Source: Devosia sp. FKR38 (lineage in GTDB: Bacteria > Pseudomonadota > Alphaproteobacteria > Rhizobiales > Devosiaceae). From it: DNA of 64,000 nucleotides. Position numbers and translations under genes: made by a program. Below, piece after piece: positions 34,145 through 45,455 of the stretch; positions within the stretch are counted from its first letter, which is position 1; the number at the start of each line of letters is the position of its first letter. Under the pieces are notes generated by a model that did no database searches, was not told the origin of the DNA, and was given only the letters and a program-made list of their open reading frames with translations. The DNA lies in contig NZ_STGC01000005.1 of the NCBI RefSeq assembly GCF_005222805.1, positions 1,775,651-1,839,650 of the forward strand, in the 5' to 3' direction.

Positions 34145-35343
34145 GGCGGACCGGCGCGGGCGTCTCGCGGCTGCATCATCTGGAGCGAGGCCCAGATGCA
34201 CAGCGCGCCGAGGAAGGCTGCCAGCGCGGCAAAGAAATAGGCGTAATTGCCGAACAGGCCGATGAGCCAGCCGAAGGTGATCAGCGCCACCACCGACATC
34301 ACCTGCTGCACCACGGTGAACAGGCTCTGCGTTTCGGCGGCAATGTCCTCGCTGGTCCAGTTGGCGATGAAATGCACGCAGCCCAGATAGCCGATGGCAA
34401 AGGTGATGCCATGGGTGAGCTGCAGCGCCACCAGCACAGGCACCGGCGGCGCAAAGGCCATGGCGATCCAGCGCAGCACCGTTGCCACGGCCGACAGCAG
34501 GATCATGTGGCGCGCCGACACCCGGCCGCCGAAGCGGCGCCAGATGAACATCATGGCGGCTTCCGACGCTGAGCCCAGCGCAATCAGCGGACCGATGATG
34601 TTTTCCGGAATCCCCTGGGCCTTCCACAGCAGTGCGCCAAAGCCATTGAGGAAAATATGGGTGCCGAACACCATGGCAAAGCCCACCAGCGGCAGAAAGA
34701 ACCAGGGACGCACGACGATATCGAGCAGCTTGCCGGCGGCGGGCTGCACCGCAGCGACTGTCGGCTGGCCGGGCGGCGCGCGGAAGGCTGGCAATTGCAG
34801 CGACAAGGCCGCACGCAGCATCGCCAGGCCAACGAACAGCGGCACAAAGATCACCGAGCCATACCAGACCACCAGGAACCCGGTGAGCGCGTTGAACAGC
34901 ATATAGCCCACCGTGCCCCAGGCCCGGATCGTGCCGAAATCACTGCCATTGCGCCGCGTCATGCGCATGGTGGCGGCATCGAGCACCGGACCAACCGCGC
35001 CGACGGGCAGGCTGCACAGCGTCCAGAACAACAGGATGCCCCAGAACTCGTTGACGAAGAACAGCCCGATCGGGACGATGCCGGCGATCAGCGCGCCGAT
35101 GACGATGACCTGCCGCCAGTCGCTGGCCTTGTCGGCCAGACGCCCCACCACCAGGTTGAGCAGCAGAATCACCAGCACCGGCACGGCATTGATCAGTCCG
35201 ATCTGCTCGGTGCTGATGCCCTTTTCGCTCAGCCAGATCGGCAGAAAGACCACCGCCGCGCCCGGGCCCATGAAATAGGTGAAATAGAAGGCGGTCGTGC
35301 GCGCTTCCGGCGTCAGGCGCGCAGCTGGCCTTGGCAACGACAT
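34141..35343 (-). CDS. MFS transporter (HcaT/MFS_1-like), copy 2
   Basis: This 400-residue, 12-helix major facilitator protein has the loop 2-3 motif GRLADKASDWR and the 3-phenylpropionate permease-like pattern FLPIWLSEKGIS. It is paralogous to the next gene upstream along nearly its full length (shared segments include GLINAVPV / GLVNSVPV, EFWGILL and ATMRMTRR / ATVRMTRR). It overlaps the NlpC/P60-like gene by 4 bp. The substrate is unknown. Confidence 0.85.
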   Translation of the reverse strand: MSLPRPAARLTPEARTTAFYFTYFMGPGAAVVFLPIWLSEKGISTEQIGLINAVPVLVILLLNLVVGRLADKASDWRQVIVIGALIAGIVPIGLFFVNEFWGILLFWTLCSLPVGAVGPVLDAATMRMTRRNGSDFGTIRAWGTVGYMLFNALTGFLVVWYGSVIFVPLFVGLAMLRAALSLQLPAFRAPPGQPTVAAVQPAAGKLLDIVVRPWFFLPLVGFAMVFGTHIFLNGFGALLWKAQGIPENIIGPLIALGSASEAAMMFIWRRFGGRVSARHMILLSAVATVLRWIAMAFAPPVPVLVALQLTHGITFAIGYLGCVHFIANWTSEDIAAETQSLFTVVQQVMSVVALITFGWLIGLFGNYAYFFAALAAFLGALCIWASLQMMQPRDARAGPP

Positions 35344-35435
35344 GGATTTACTCGGGGTTGGAGCGCCCGGACGGGGCGGCGGTCAATCAGCAATGCGGCA
35401 ATACAGACCCGACGTTATCGCTTTGCCATGGCGCG

Positions 35436-36614
35436 TCAACGGGCATCCTTGGGCGGGCGAATCCGCAGCGACAACAGCACGCAAGCAGCGCCCACCACCG
35501 CCAGCACCGAAGAGGCGAAGTAGGACGCGGCGCCGAAATGCACCACCAGCAGACCGAATACGGTGAGCAGGCCAAAGGACGATGCCTGGATCAGCATATT
35601 GGCAAAGCCCTGCGCCTCGGCCGCATTGGATTCATCGGTCCAGTTGGCGACGAAATGCACCACGCCGAAATAGCCCATGCCAAAGCTGAAGGCATGCAGC
35701 AGCTGGGTGAAGAACAGCACCGCCACCGGCGGGTTGAACGCCATCACCGTGAAGCGCACGAAGGAGGCCACGCAGGCCGCCAGGATCATGTTGCGGGCCG
35801 TGACGCGCGAACCGAAGCGGCGCCAGGCGAACATCACCACGGCCTCGCCCGTGGCCGCCACCGCCAGCAACGGGCCAATGTAATAGGCCGGCACCCCATT
35901 GCGTTCCCACAACAGCGCGCCAAAGCCACCGATCAGCGCATTGCTGGCATTGACCAGGGCAAAGCCGACCAGCGGCAGCACGAACCACAGCTTGAGGGAA
36001 TCCCTGAGCTTGGATGGCACCGCATCGGCCAGCGTGACCTCGGTTTCCGGCGCGCGAAAGCGCGGCAGGATCAGGCTCGCTCCGGCGCGCAGCAGCGACA
36101 TGGCGACAAACAGCGGCACAAAGGCCTGCGAGCCGAAGACACCGAGCAGCATGCCGATGCCCCCTGCCCCCGCAACATAGCCCACCGTGGCCCAGACCCG
36201 GATCGAGCCAAAATCGCCGCCGGAGCGCCGCGTCATGCGCACCGTTGCGGCATCGATCAGCGGCGGGATGGAGCCATTGCCGAAGGTACACAGCGTCCAG
36301 ACCAGCAGAATGCCCCAGAACTCGCTGACAAACACCAGGGTGAAGGGCACGACGGCGGCATAAAGCGAAAGCGCCACAATCACCGTGCGCCAGTCATTGG
36401 CCCGATCGGCCAGCCGCCCCACACCCATATTGAGCAGCAGCAGCACCAGGACCGGCACCGAATTGACCAGGCCAATCTGGTCGGCAGGGATGCCATGCTC
36501 GCTCAGCCAGATGCCCAGAAACACGGAAGCGACGGCGCCAGGCAGATAAACAGTGAACTGATAGAGCGATGCGCGCAGCTCGGGAGAAGCCAGGCGCAAG
36601 GAAACCGGTGGCAT
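35436..36614 (-). CDS. MFS transporter (HcaT/MFS_1-like), copy 1
   Basis: This 392-residue, 12-helix transporter has GRLADRANDWR in loop 2-3 and FLGIWLSEHGIPADQIG near the N-terminus. It is a tandem paralog of the gene at 34141, 92 bp away on the same strand. The duplicates have diverged moderately, suggesting different substrate ranges. The start at 36614 gives MPPVSLRLASPE. No regulator is adjacent. Confidence 0.85.
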   Translation of the reverse strand: MPPVSLRLASPELRASLYQFTVYLPGAVASVFLGIWLSEHGIPADQIGLVNSVPVLVLLLLNMGVGRLADRANDWRTVIVALSLYAAVVPFTLVFVSEFWGILLVWTLCTFGNGSIPPLIDAATVRMTRRSGGDFGSIRVWATVGYVAGAGGIGMLLGVFGSQAFVPLFVAMSLLRAGASLILPRFRAPETEVTLADAVPSKLRDSLKLWFVLPLVGFALVNASNALIGGFGALLWERNGVPAYYIGPLLAVAATGEAVVMFAWRRFGSRVTARNMILAACVASFVRFTVMAFNPPVAVLFFTQLLHAFSFGMGYFGVVHFVANWTDESNAAEAQGFANMLIQASSFGLLTVFGLLVVHFGAASYFASSVLAVVGAACVLLSLRIRPPKDAR

Positions 36615-36700
36615 GAATGCTGAACTCCGGGCAAATCACTCGCCCGGGTGCCTTGGTGACTCCACTTGCCCTGCAACGCAAGGCCTATGTTAACGTTACT

Positions 36701-37768
36701 CTATGCTGTGGCCGCCAGCTGCGGCCGCAGCGGCACCAGGGCCGACTGCAACTGTCGGGCGCTGGCCGCCCAGGTGAAGCGCTCGCCATGCAGGCGGGCG
36801 TCCTCGCGGCGCAGGCCAAGGGCCCGGGTCACGGCGATATTGAGGTCGTCATCAAGCGCGCCGGCCAGTGGATCGCTCAGCACATCCACCGGTCCCGTCA
36901 CCGGCAAGGCTGCCACCGGTGTGCCCGACGCCAGTGCTTCGGTGATCACATTGCCGAAGGTGTCGGTACGGCTGGGGAACACCAGCACATCGGCACTGCG
37001 ATACAGCGCACCCAGCTCGTCGCCATGGCGATAGCCCAGGAACACCGCCTCGGGATACTGCCGCTGCAGCCGCGCACAATCGGGGCCGTCGCCGACCACG
37101 ATCTTGGTGCCCGGCACCTTCAGTTCCAGAAAGGCCTCGACATTCTTTTCGGCAGCCACGCGGCCGACATAGAGCAGATGCGGGCCAGCCAGATCGGCAA
37201 AGCAGGTCTTGGGGCCGGGATGGAACCGCCCGCCGTCGACGCCGCGCGACCACAGCTCCAGCCGCGCAAAGCCCCGTGCAGCCAGGTCCGCGCGCAGCGA
37301 AGGGGTCGGCACCAGCGTGCGCGTAGCCGCGCCATGGAACCAGCGCAGATAGCCATAGCTCCACTCCTGCGGCACCGGCACGCGCATGGCCACATATTCA
37401 GGAAAGCGCGTGTGGAAGCTGGTGGTGAAGGCAAAGCCGCGATCAATGCAATACTGCCGCGCCAGCAGGCCCAGCGGGCCTTCGGTGGCGATATGGATGT
37501 GGTCAGGATCGGCCTGCGTGATCATCCGCCCCACCGAGCCCATGGTTGCCAGGGAAATGCGCACTTCCGGATAGCTCGGCACCGGCAGCGTCCAGAACGG
37601 CTCCGGGGTAAGATAGCGCACATCGAGCCCGCTACGCACCAGCTCGCGCCCAACGCTCTCCAGGGTCCGCACCACGCCATTGATCTGTGGGCGCCAGGCA
37701 TCGGTCACGATCAGCAAGCGACGACTATTGGCACCCGGCGCGGGCGCGGCAACAGAGATTGGGGACAC
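36701..37768 (-). CDS. GT4-family glycosyltransferase
   Basis: This 355-residue retaining glycosyltransferase has a GT-B fold. The N-terminal domain has the segment TDAWRPQINGVVRTLES, and the C-terminal donor site is TDTFGNVITEALASG, a D-x7-E version of the family E-x7-E motif. It resembles MgtA/SQD2-like enzymes that glycosylate diacylglycerol. I place the start at GTG 37768 with GGTGG upstream; a TTG at 37828 would add 20 unlikely residues. It follows the LpxH-like phosphoesterase on the same strand, a pairing that points to envelope lipid synthesis. Confidence 0.82.
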   Translation of the reverse strand: MSPISVAAPAPGANSRRLLIVTDAWRPQINGVVRTLESVGRELVRSGLDVRYLTPEPFWTLPVPSYPEVRISLATMGSVGRMITQADPDHIHIATEGPLGLLARQYCIDRGFAFTTSFHTRFPEYVAMRVPVPQEWSYGYLRWFHGAATRTLVPTPSLRADLAARGFARLELWSRGVDGGRFHPGPKTCFADLAGPHLLYVGRVAAEKNVEAFLELKVPGTKIVVGDGPDCARLQRQYPEAVFLGYRHGDELGALYRSADVLVFPSRTDTFGNVITEALASGTPVAALPVTGPVDVLSDPLAGALDDDLNIAVTRALGLRREDARLHGERFTWAASARQLQSALVPLRPQLAATA

Positions 37769-37861
37769 CTGGGCACCACCATAGGTTCGAATGTCGCACC
37801 AGTCTGGGCGCGTCGCACGTCGAACCAATGAAGGGTAGATGACTGTTCGTTGACGGCCCGA

Positions 37862-38659
37862 TCAGCTCGCCGCGCGGCGCAGGCGGAACTTGCGCGGCTC
37901 GCCCGCAGCCATCTCGGTCCACTGGATCAGCTCGAACACGCCCTCGGGCGTCTCGACTATGGCCGTGCAGCTCTCCACCCAGTCGCCGGTGTTGATATAG
38001 TGGATGCCAAGCCGGTCATGCATGGCGGCGAAGTGGATATGGCCACAGATCACGCCATCCACGCCGCTCTCCTTGGCTTCGTGGACCAGGGCTTCCTCGA
38101 AGCGGCCGATCACCGAAACCGCATTCTTGACCTTCTGCTTGGCCCAGGCGCTCAGCGACCAATATTGCAGGCCCAGCCGGCGGCGCACCCAATTGATGGC
38201 GATATTGACGCGCAGCGCGGCGTTATAGGCCCAGTCGCCCACATGGGCGAGCCACTTGGCATTCATCACCACCACGTCGAACTGGTCGCCATGGATGACC
38301 AGATAGGTCTTGCCGGTGGCCGTGGTGTGCACGGTGCGGTCGACGAACTCGATCTCGCCGAAATAGGTGCCCAGATATTCGCGCAGGAACTCGTCGTGAT
38401 TGCCGGGCAGATAGATCACGCGGGTGCCGGCATTGGCCTTGTCGAGCAGGATCTGTGCCAGCACATTGTATTCGGCCGGCCAGTGCCAGGACTTGGCCAG
38501 GCGCCAGCCATCCAGGATGTCACCCACCAGATAAATGGTCTCGGCATCGTGCACCCGAAGGAACTCGATCAGCTGTCCGACGCGAATGGGCTTCATGCCC
38601 AGATGCACGTCTGAAATGAACATGGCCCGAACCTGCCGGACCTCGCGGTCATCCGCCAT
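37862..38659 (-). CDS. UDP-2,3-diacylglucosamine diphosphatase-like phosphoesterase
   Basis: This 265-residue calcineurin-like metallophosphoesterase has all five metal motifs in order: SDVHLG, GDILD, GNHDE, HGDQFD and GHIHFAAM. It is similar to LpxH, which cleaves UDP-diacylglucosamine in lipid A synthesis, but in alphaproteobacteria LpxI often does that job. This LpxH-like type is usually found beside a GT4 enzyme, as here. The ATG at 38659 is preferred over the TTG one codon upstream. Confidence 0.83.
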   Translation of the reverse strand: MADDREVRQVRAMFISDVHLGMKPIRVGQLIEFLRVHDAETIYLVGDILDGWRLAKSWHWPAEYNVLAQILLDKANAGTRVIYLPGNHDEFLREYLGTYFGEIEFVDRTVHTTATGKTYLVIHGDQFDVVVMNAKWLAHVGDWAYNAALRVNIAINWVRRRLGLQYWSLSAWAKQKVKNAVSVIGRFEEALVHEAKESGVDGVICGHIHFAAMHDRLGIHYINTGDWVESCTAIVETPEGVFELIQWTEMAAGEPRKFRLRRAAS

Positions 38660-38750
38660 CAAGCAACGACTCCTGCTGCGTGGAAGCGGACTTTATCTGT
38701 GCTTTTCCCCCGTGGGAACCAGCGCGACGCAGAACATGGGGAAAGCTGCG

Positions 38751-39848
38751 CTAGTTTGCGATGCGGCGCTTGAGCGCCACGATGCGGTCATAACTCTCGG
38801 CAACCCGCGCCGCAAAAGCCGGATCGGCCTTGGACTCGGCCACCAGGATGTCCAGAATCGCCTGGCCCAGCCCGGCGCTGTAGTCGGCGGTGTTGGAGAA
38901 CAGCAGCACATCCACCCCGGCGCGCACCGCCATGGTGACCGTCTGCTTGAGGTCGAAATGATCGCGAATGGCCCCCATCTCGAGGTCGTCGCTGATCACC
39001 ACGCCATTGTAGCCCAGCTCGGTCCGCAGCACGCCGTCGATCCACTGGGGCGACAGCGATGACGGCGTCTGTGCCCCCGCATCGGCATATTGTGCGTGGT
39101 AGAGATGGCCCACCATGACCATGTCGAGGTCGCCGGCGGCAATCAGCAGGCGATAGGGCTCAAGCTCCTCGGGTTTCCAGGTCTGGGTGATATCGACAAA
39201 ACCCTCATGGCTGTCAGCGGCAGAAGACCCATGTCCGGGGAAGTGTTTGAGCGCCGTCAGCACACCGGCGGCGTGATGCGCGGTAATAAAGGCAGCATCA
39301 TAGGCTGCGACCACTTTGGGATCGGCACTATAGGACCGGCCGAACTTGGCGATCACCGGATTCTTTGGGTTGATATTCACGTCGGCCACCGGTCCGAAAT
39401 TGACCGTAAAGCCCAGATCGGCAATGGCCGCGGCCATGCGGGCATAGATGACTTCGGCCTGCGCGGGCGAATCTTTGGCCGCAATGGCGGCAGCACTGGG
39501 AATTTCGGCGAAGCCGACATCCTTGGTCAGCCGCTCGACGGCCCCGCCCTCCTGATCGAGGGTGATGAACGGCGGCAGGCCGGGCGAGGCATTGCGAAAG
39601 GCCTGGTTCATGGCGCGAACGGCCGACAGGCTCTTGATATTGGTCTTGAGCAGCATCACCCCGCCCAGATGGCCGGCGGCAATGGCTTCGGCCAGCGCCT
39701 TGACGCTGGAATCGCCGGCATCATCCCCCTGAAATCCGACGACGATCATCTGTCCGGCCATCTGGTCGATCGGCACATTTTCAGTCGCGTAAACCGATGT
39801 ACAAGACAGTATTAGGGCAATAATCGCGCGAAAAAGGGGGGAGATCAC
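38751..39848 (-). CDS. exported GH3 beta-N-acetylhexosaminidase (NagZ-like)
   Basis: This 365-residue family 3 glycoside hydrolase has an N-terminal signal sequence (about 1-21). The catalytic dyad loop is KHFPGHG followed by DSH, and the nucleophile Asp is in ISDDLEMGA. DQEGGAVERL is a conserved sugar contact. NagZ enzymes remove GlcNAc from muropeptides. The export signal differs from cytosolic NagZ of enterobacteria, so this one would act in the periplasm on peptidoglycan fragments. Confidence 0.9.
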   Translation of the reverse strand: MISPLFRAIIALILSCTSVYATENVPIDQMAGQMIVVGFQGDDAGDSSVKALAEAIAAGHLGGVMLLKTNIKSLSAVRAMNQAFRNASPGLPPFITLDQEGGAVERLTKDVGFAEIPSAAAIAAKDSPAQAEVIYARMAAAIADLGFTVNFGPVADVNINPKNPVIAKFGRSYSADPKVVAAYDAAFITAHHAAGVLTALKHFPGHGSSAADSHEGFVDITQTWKPEELEPYRLLIAAGDLDMVMVGHLYHAQYADAGAQTPSSLSPQWIDGVLRTELGYNGVVISDDLEMGAIRDHFDLKQTVTMAVRAGVDVLLFSNTADYSAGLGQAILDILVAESKADPAFAARVAESYDRIVALKRRIAN

Positions 39849-39912
39849 TGTTGGTTCCTGGGCTCTGGCAGGGGCGGCATCGTCGGGCGAAAGCAGCCTA
39901 AATCATGGCAAC

Positions 39913-39942
39913 AATAAAAAAAACGCACGCAATCGTGCGTTT
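39913..39942 (-). terminator. Rho-independent terminator (minus strand)
   Basis: On the minus strand, stem AAACGCACG/CGTGCGTTT (9 bp) is followed by a T-rich run. It would end leftward transcription from acs, leaving a 3' UTR of about 140 nt. Confidence 0.8.
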
Positions 39943-39959
39943 GGGGCTGAAATCACTGC

Positions 39960-40078
39960 CAATAATGCTACTATATCCACAGGCGACTTGGAGGACGGGC
40001 CGTTTTTCAACCTTCCGGCTCGTAGTGCCGTTGCCTTTGATCGGGCGGGGATCTTGGGGTCCCCGCCCGTGATTTTTT
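39960..40078 (+). ncRNA. candidate small RNA between nagZ and acs
   Basis: The plus strand here carries a strong terminator, but there is no plus-strand gene anywhere upstream that could use it. Upstream of the terminator, CGGGCC (39996-40001) pairs with GGCTCG (40017-40022) around a 15-nt loop containing CAACCTTCC, a possible anti-Shine-Dalgarno seed. AT-rich sequence near 39961-39976 could hold a -10. The RNA would be about 100 nt, ending 4 bases from the acs stop codon on the opposite strand. I do not recognise a known family. Confidence 0.45.
40042..40078 (+). terminator. terminator of the candidate sRNA
   Basis: A 10-bp stem CGGGCGGGGA/TCCCCGCCCG (40042-40051 with 40060-40069) is followed by TGATTTTTT. 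The T-run is only on the plus strand, so it does not serve acs. Confidence 0.8.
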
Positions 40079-40081
40079 CGA

Positions 40082-42028
<1,947 letters not shown>

Positions 42029-42223
42029 ATCATCCTCCCTTATCTCTCCCAGTGTCCGTTCTACTGATCCCCCCTGCGCCGGGCAAGGGCCACGCCATGC
42101 GACTTATAGGGCAGACGAGAAAATCGGCAGGCGCCCGGGCGCATTAACTGCCCGCAGCGAGGCGCCTTCGGCCCCCGGCCAAGCGATGCTATGCTCCGAC
42201 TCGATCACAACAGGGGATTGGCC

Positions 42224-42835
42224 ATGACCGACAGCGTTGCAGCGATAGCCCCGCAGACCGCCAGCGCGCCCAAGGCGCAGACCTATCGCGGCGCCACCTA
42301 TGCCGACATTCCCAAGGTCCATGCGCGCCTGATGGAGGCCATCGAGACCTCGCCCTACTATCTGCCCGAGTTCAAGCAATATGAAATGGCGCGCCTGACG
42401 CCGGACTATCTGGCCAGCCTGATCGATGCCGACCCCTTCCACATCTTCGTGCTGGAGCGCGATGGCGAATTGGGCGCCTTCATGATGTCCGGCCCCGAAC
42501 TGGGCACGCTCTGGCTCTACTGGAGTTATGTGCTGCCCGAGTTCCGTCGCTCGACTCTGGGCCTGTGGGGCATGCGCAGCTTCATCAGCCACTGGGACAA
42601 TGGCCGCTTCCACAAGATCGCCACCTATACCAAGACGGGCAATGACGCCGCGGCGGCCATCATGAACCGCATGGGCTTCAAGCATACCGCCACGCTGGAG
42701 AAACACATCTTCGGCGAAGACTATCTGCTCTATGAGCACCCGCTCAACAAGGTCGAGCCCGGCTATGATCGCGGCACCAGTGGCGGCCTGGTGAACAAGC
42801 TAAGGCGCCGGGTGAAGTTGGCCCTCACCCGCTAG
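42224..42835 (+). CDS. GNAT N-acetyltransferase
   Basis: This 203-residue protein has a GNAT fold. After 20 flexible residues come the core strands, an [22 protein letters not shown] segment (read in parts) in the place of the acetyl-CoA pyrophosphate loop, and the C-terminal [16 protein letters not shown] helix-strand typical of the family. AGGGG precedes the ATG at 42224. It is divergent from acsA. GNAT enzymes can control Acs by lysine acetylation, but nothing in the sequence proves that for this one. Confidence 0.8.
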   Translation: MTDSVAAIAPQTASAPKAQTYRGATYADIPKVHARLMEAIETSPYYLPEFKQYEMARLTPDYLASLIDADPFHIFVLERDGELGAFMMSGPELGTLWLYWSYVLPEFRRSTLGLWGMRSFISHWDNGRFHKIATYTKTGNDAAAAIMNRMGFKHTATLEKHIFGEDYLLYEHPLNKVEPGYDRGTSGGLVNKLRRRVKLALTR

Positions 42836-42844
42836 ACGCAAGCC

Positions 42845-44170
42845 TTACTCGGCCGGGACGGCGGCCGCCCGACGGGCGCGGAACCACTGCAGGATCGACA
42901 CGTCGATCTTGGCCGTGCGCAGGGCGACATACCACAGCCCTACCGACCACAGCGTGATCGCGATGATGGCGCTGAGCGCGGCCCCCATCAGCCCCCAATG
43001 GGGCACCAGCACCGCATTGAGCACCACCAGGGTGAGGATGCCCAGCCCCACCGAGGGCAGGCTGGCATAGGGCCGGTCGTGAATGGACAGCACCAGCGAG
43101 GCCGGGCCCATCACCGAGCGGACCACCAGCGCCAGGCTCAGCACGGCCAGCGGCGCGGCCCCCACGGCAAAGGCCGGGCCGAACAGCATCAGCGCAAACG
43201 GGGCACCCAGGCTCACCAGCACGAACAGCACCACCGAAAGCACGCTGGCCACGAAATTGGCGTCGCCCACCTTGCGGTTGAAGGTGGCGCGATCGGCATT
43301 GGCCTCGCTCTCGAACATGTCCGGCAGGGTCACCGCATAGACGGCCGCCACACCGAACGACATCAGCGAGAAGATGCGGGTGCAGACGCCGAAGATCGCC
43401 AGTTCCTGGTGGCTCAGGCTATGGCTGAGCAGCAGCAGGTCGATATCAAAGAAGAAGTCGGTCGCCAGCGAGATCAGCACCCAGGGCATGGCAAAGCGCC
43501 ACCAGCGGCGCGCCTCGCCCGCCCGGGCCGGCGCCGTATCGGCCAGGCGCGGCAGCGTGGCCAGCACGAACAGGAAGTGCACGATGGCAATGGCCACATA
43601 GCCCACCGCAACGCCCCAGAGCATGGCATTGAAACCATCCACGGGTGCGGCAAAGCCCATTGTCACCACGAACGCGACCATCAGGATCATCGGGCGGAAC
43701 AGCGTATCGGCGAAAAACCCGGCCAGCGGCCGCTTGAGCCCCACCAGCAACGCGCCGTTGACATAGACCATGGCCGTGCCGAACGCGAGCAGCACCACCG
43801 GCACGAAATGCTGCGCCAGCGCGGTCTCTGTCAGACCCAGCAGCACGATCACCGATGGCCCGGCCAGCAGCAGCAGGACCGTGGTGGCCAGCACATGCGC
43901 ATAGGCACGAATGAGGAAGACCGTCAGCTGCTGGCGCTCGCCGCGAGCGCGATATTCGGCGGCAAAATAGGTGCCGACCGTCTGAAAGCCGAGCGGCATG
44001 ACCACGGCCACCAGATTGACCGTTGCGATGACCAGCAGATATTCGCCCAGCAGTTCGGGCCCCCAGATACGGGCAATCAACGCCTGCACCAGGAAGACCA
44101 GTCCCGCGCCACCCAGTCGGGCGGCAAAGATCATGCTCGACTGCGACGCCAGCCGCCGCTGAATGCTCAT
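42845..44170 (-). CDS. polysaccharide flippase (Wzx/MATE-like)
   Basis: This 441-residue integral membrane protein has about twelve to fourteen hydrophobic helices and the polysaccharide biosynthesis flippase layout (an N-terminal SMIFAARLGGAGLVFLVQ helix and a central acidic FFFDIDLLLLS). It would flip a lipid-linked glycan or glycolipid across the inner membrane. It overlaps the upstream FemAB-like gene by 4 bp (ATGA). No polymerase or sugar transferase genes are adjacent, so it may serve genes located elsewhere. Confidence 0.82.
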   Translation of the reverse strand: MSIQRRLASQSSMIFAARLGGAGLVFLVQALIARIWGPELLGEYLLVIATVNLVAVVMPLGFQTVGTYFAAEYRARGERQQLTVFLIRAYAHVLATTVLLLLAGPSVIVLLGLTETALAQHFVPVVLLAFGTAMVYVNGALLVGLKRPLAGFFADTLFRPMILMVAFVVTMGFAAPVDGFNAMLWGVAVGYVAIAIVHFLFVLATLPRLADTAPARAGEARRWWRFAMPWVLISLATDFFFDIDLLLLSHSLSHQELAIFGVCTRIFSLMSFGVAAVYAVTLPDMFESEANADRATFNRKVGDANFVASVLSVVLFVLVSLGAPFALMLFGPAFAVGAAPLAVLSLALVVRSVMGPASLVLSIHDRPYASLPSVGLGILTLVVLNAVLVPHWGLMGAALSAIIAITLWSVGLWYVALRTAKIDVSILQWFRARRAAAVPAE

Positions 44171-45348
44171 TCGGTCACCTGGTCGGATTCGCCCCGCACC
44201 TGGGTCGGGCGGGTCTTGGGGTTGCGCCAGCCATCAATCTGCCGGCGCAGATGATGCACGGCGTCGCGCGCCGCAAAGGCGCCTGCGCCCAGCGCATAGG
44301 CCAGCGGACGGCTGGCATAATTGGCCACCGGAGGCACTGGTTGGATCACGCCGGCCTCGCCCACCATGCCCTTCTTGAACTGATGCAGCCCCTGGAAGCC
44401 ATCGGTACCGCCCAGGTCGTACCAGGTCGCCCGCGTGTTATCGCGCAGCCAGCGAATGATGTGCCAATGCATGAAATAGCCCGCGCGCAGCGGCAGTGCC
44501 TGGTCATTGGTGGCACCATAGAGATAGACAGCCCGGTCGCCAGCCTTGAAGATCAGCGCGCCGGCAACGACCTGGCCCTCATGGCGCACAAAGAACAGCT
44601 CGGGCCGCAGCGGATCGTCCAGCGCCATCAGCGCATCGACCGTGTCATAGGCGGAATGGTCGGAAAACTGCTTGCGGTCGGTCATGGCGGTGTAGAGCGT
44701 CTGGAACTCGCCCAGCCGCTCGGGACCGGCATATTCAAAGCTCAGCCCGGCCTTTTCCGACTTGTTGAGATGATAGCGCCACTTCTGGTGCAGGCTCTTG
44801 CGCTGCGCCGCATCGTCGAGGCGCAGGTTGACGATATAGCGCGAGGGAAACATCAGCTGCGAGCCGGGTTTGAAGCCATGCTGCTCCAAAACCATCCAGG
44901 CATCGTTGACGCTGGTGGTAGAGGCAGCCGGCAGCACCGAGATCATCTGGCCGCGCCTGTCGGCATAATCGGCCATCAGCGCCTCGACCATGCCGGTATA
45001 GATGGCGGCACTGTCGGGCCGCGCGATATCCTTGCGCATCGGCCCCCATTTGGAGACCGCGATATGGCCCAGCCGCAGCGGCAGCGGCTGCACCATCATC
45101 AGCGAACCACCCACCACCTCGCCATCGAGCCGGAACAGCATGGGTTCATGCTGCACCGAGGGCCAGCGCGTCACGGCAAAGGCATAGAGCTGTTCCTGGC
45201 AGACCTCGTCGAAATCGGCGATGGTCCGGTCCCATTCGGCGCCGGACACGATCTGCGTGGTCAACCGATGCGCGACGGGCAAACCACCCTGCCCTGCCCC
45301 GGACATGACAGGCTGAGTCTGGCTGGGGCGATCTTCGGTCAAAGACAT
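44167..45348 (-). CDS. FemAB/BioF2-like aminoacyl- or acyltransferase
   Basis: This 393-residue protein consists of tandem GNAT-like domains of the FemAB/BioF2 type. Key segments are LHQKWRYHLNKSEKAGLSFE, VAGALIFKAGDRAVYLYGATND and TWYDLGGTDG followed by LHQFKKG. Such enzymes add amino acids or acyl groups to lipid-linked or exopolysaccharide precursors. The four-base overlap with the flippase implies they act on the same envelope glycan. I use the ATG at 45348; an ATG seven codons upstream is also open. Confidence 0.8.
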   Translation of the reverse strand: MSLTEDRPSQTQPVMSGAGQGGLPVAHRLTTQIVSGAEWDRTIADFDEVCQEQLYAFAVTRWPSVQHEPMLFRLDGEVVGGSLMMVQPLPLRLGHIAVSKWGPMRKDIARPDSAAIYTGMVEALMADYADRRGQMISVLPAASTTSVNDAWMVLEQHGFKPGSQLMFPSRYIVNLRLDDAAQRKSLHQKWRYHLNKSEKAGLSFEYAGPERLGEFQTLYTAMTDRKQFSDHSAYDTVDALMALDDPLRPELFFVRHEGQVVAGALIFKAGDRAVYLYGATNDQALPLRAGYFMHWHIIRWLRDNTRATWYDLGGTDGFQGLHQFKKGMVGEAGVIQPVPPVANYASRPLAYALGAGAFAARDAVHHLRRQIDGWRNPKTRPTQVRGESDQVTE

Positions 45349-45455
45349 GGTGGTTTCCCGCTGGGTCATAGCGCGGAAAACTAAACCCCGGTGGTGTGCA
45401 AATCCCTATGTATCAGGACCATGCAGCACAAAACTGCATCCGTGGTTACCAAAGG

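Noticed and set aside
33722..34627. A 301-codon frame extending the NlpC/P60-like gene upstream
   Set aside because: The first 160 codons overlap the MFS gene in another frame and are not protein-like; the ATG at 34144 gives the real protein.
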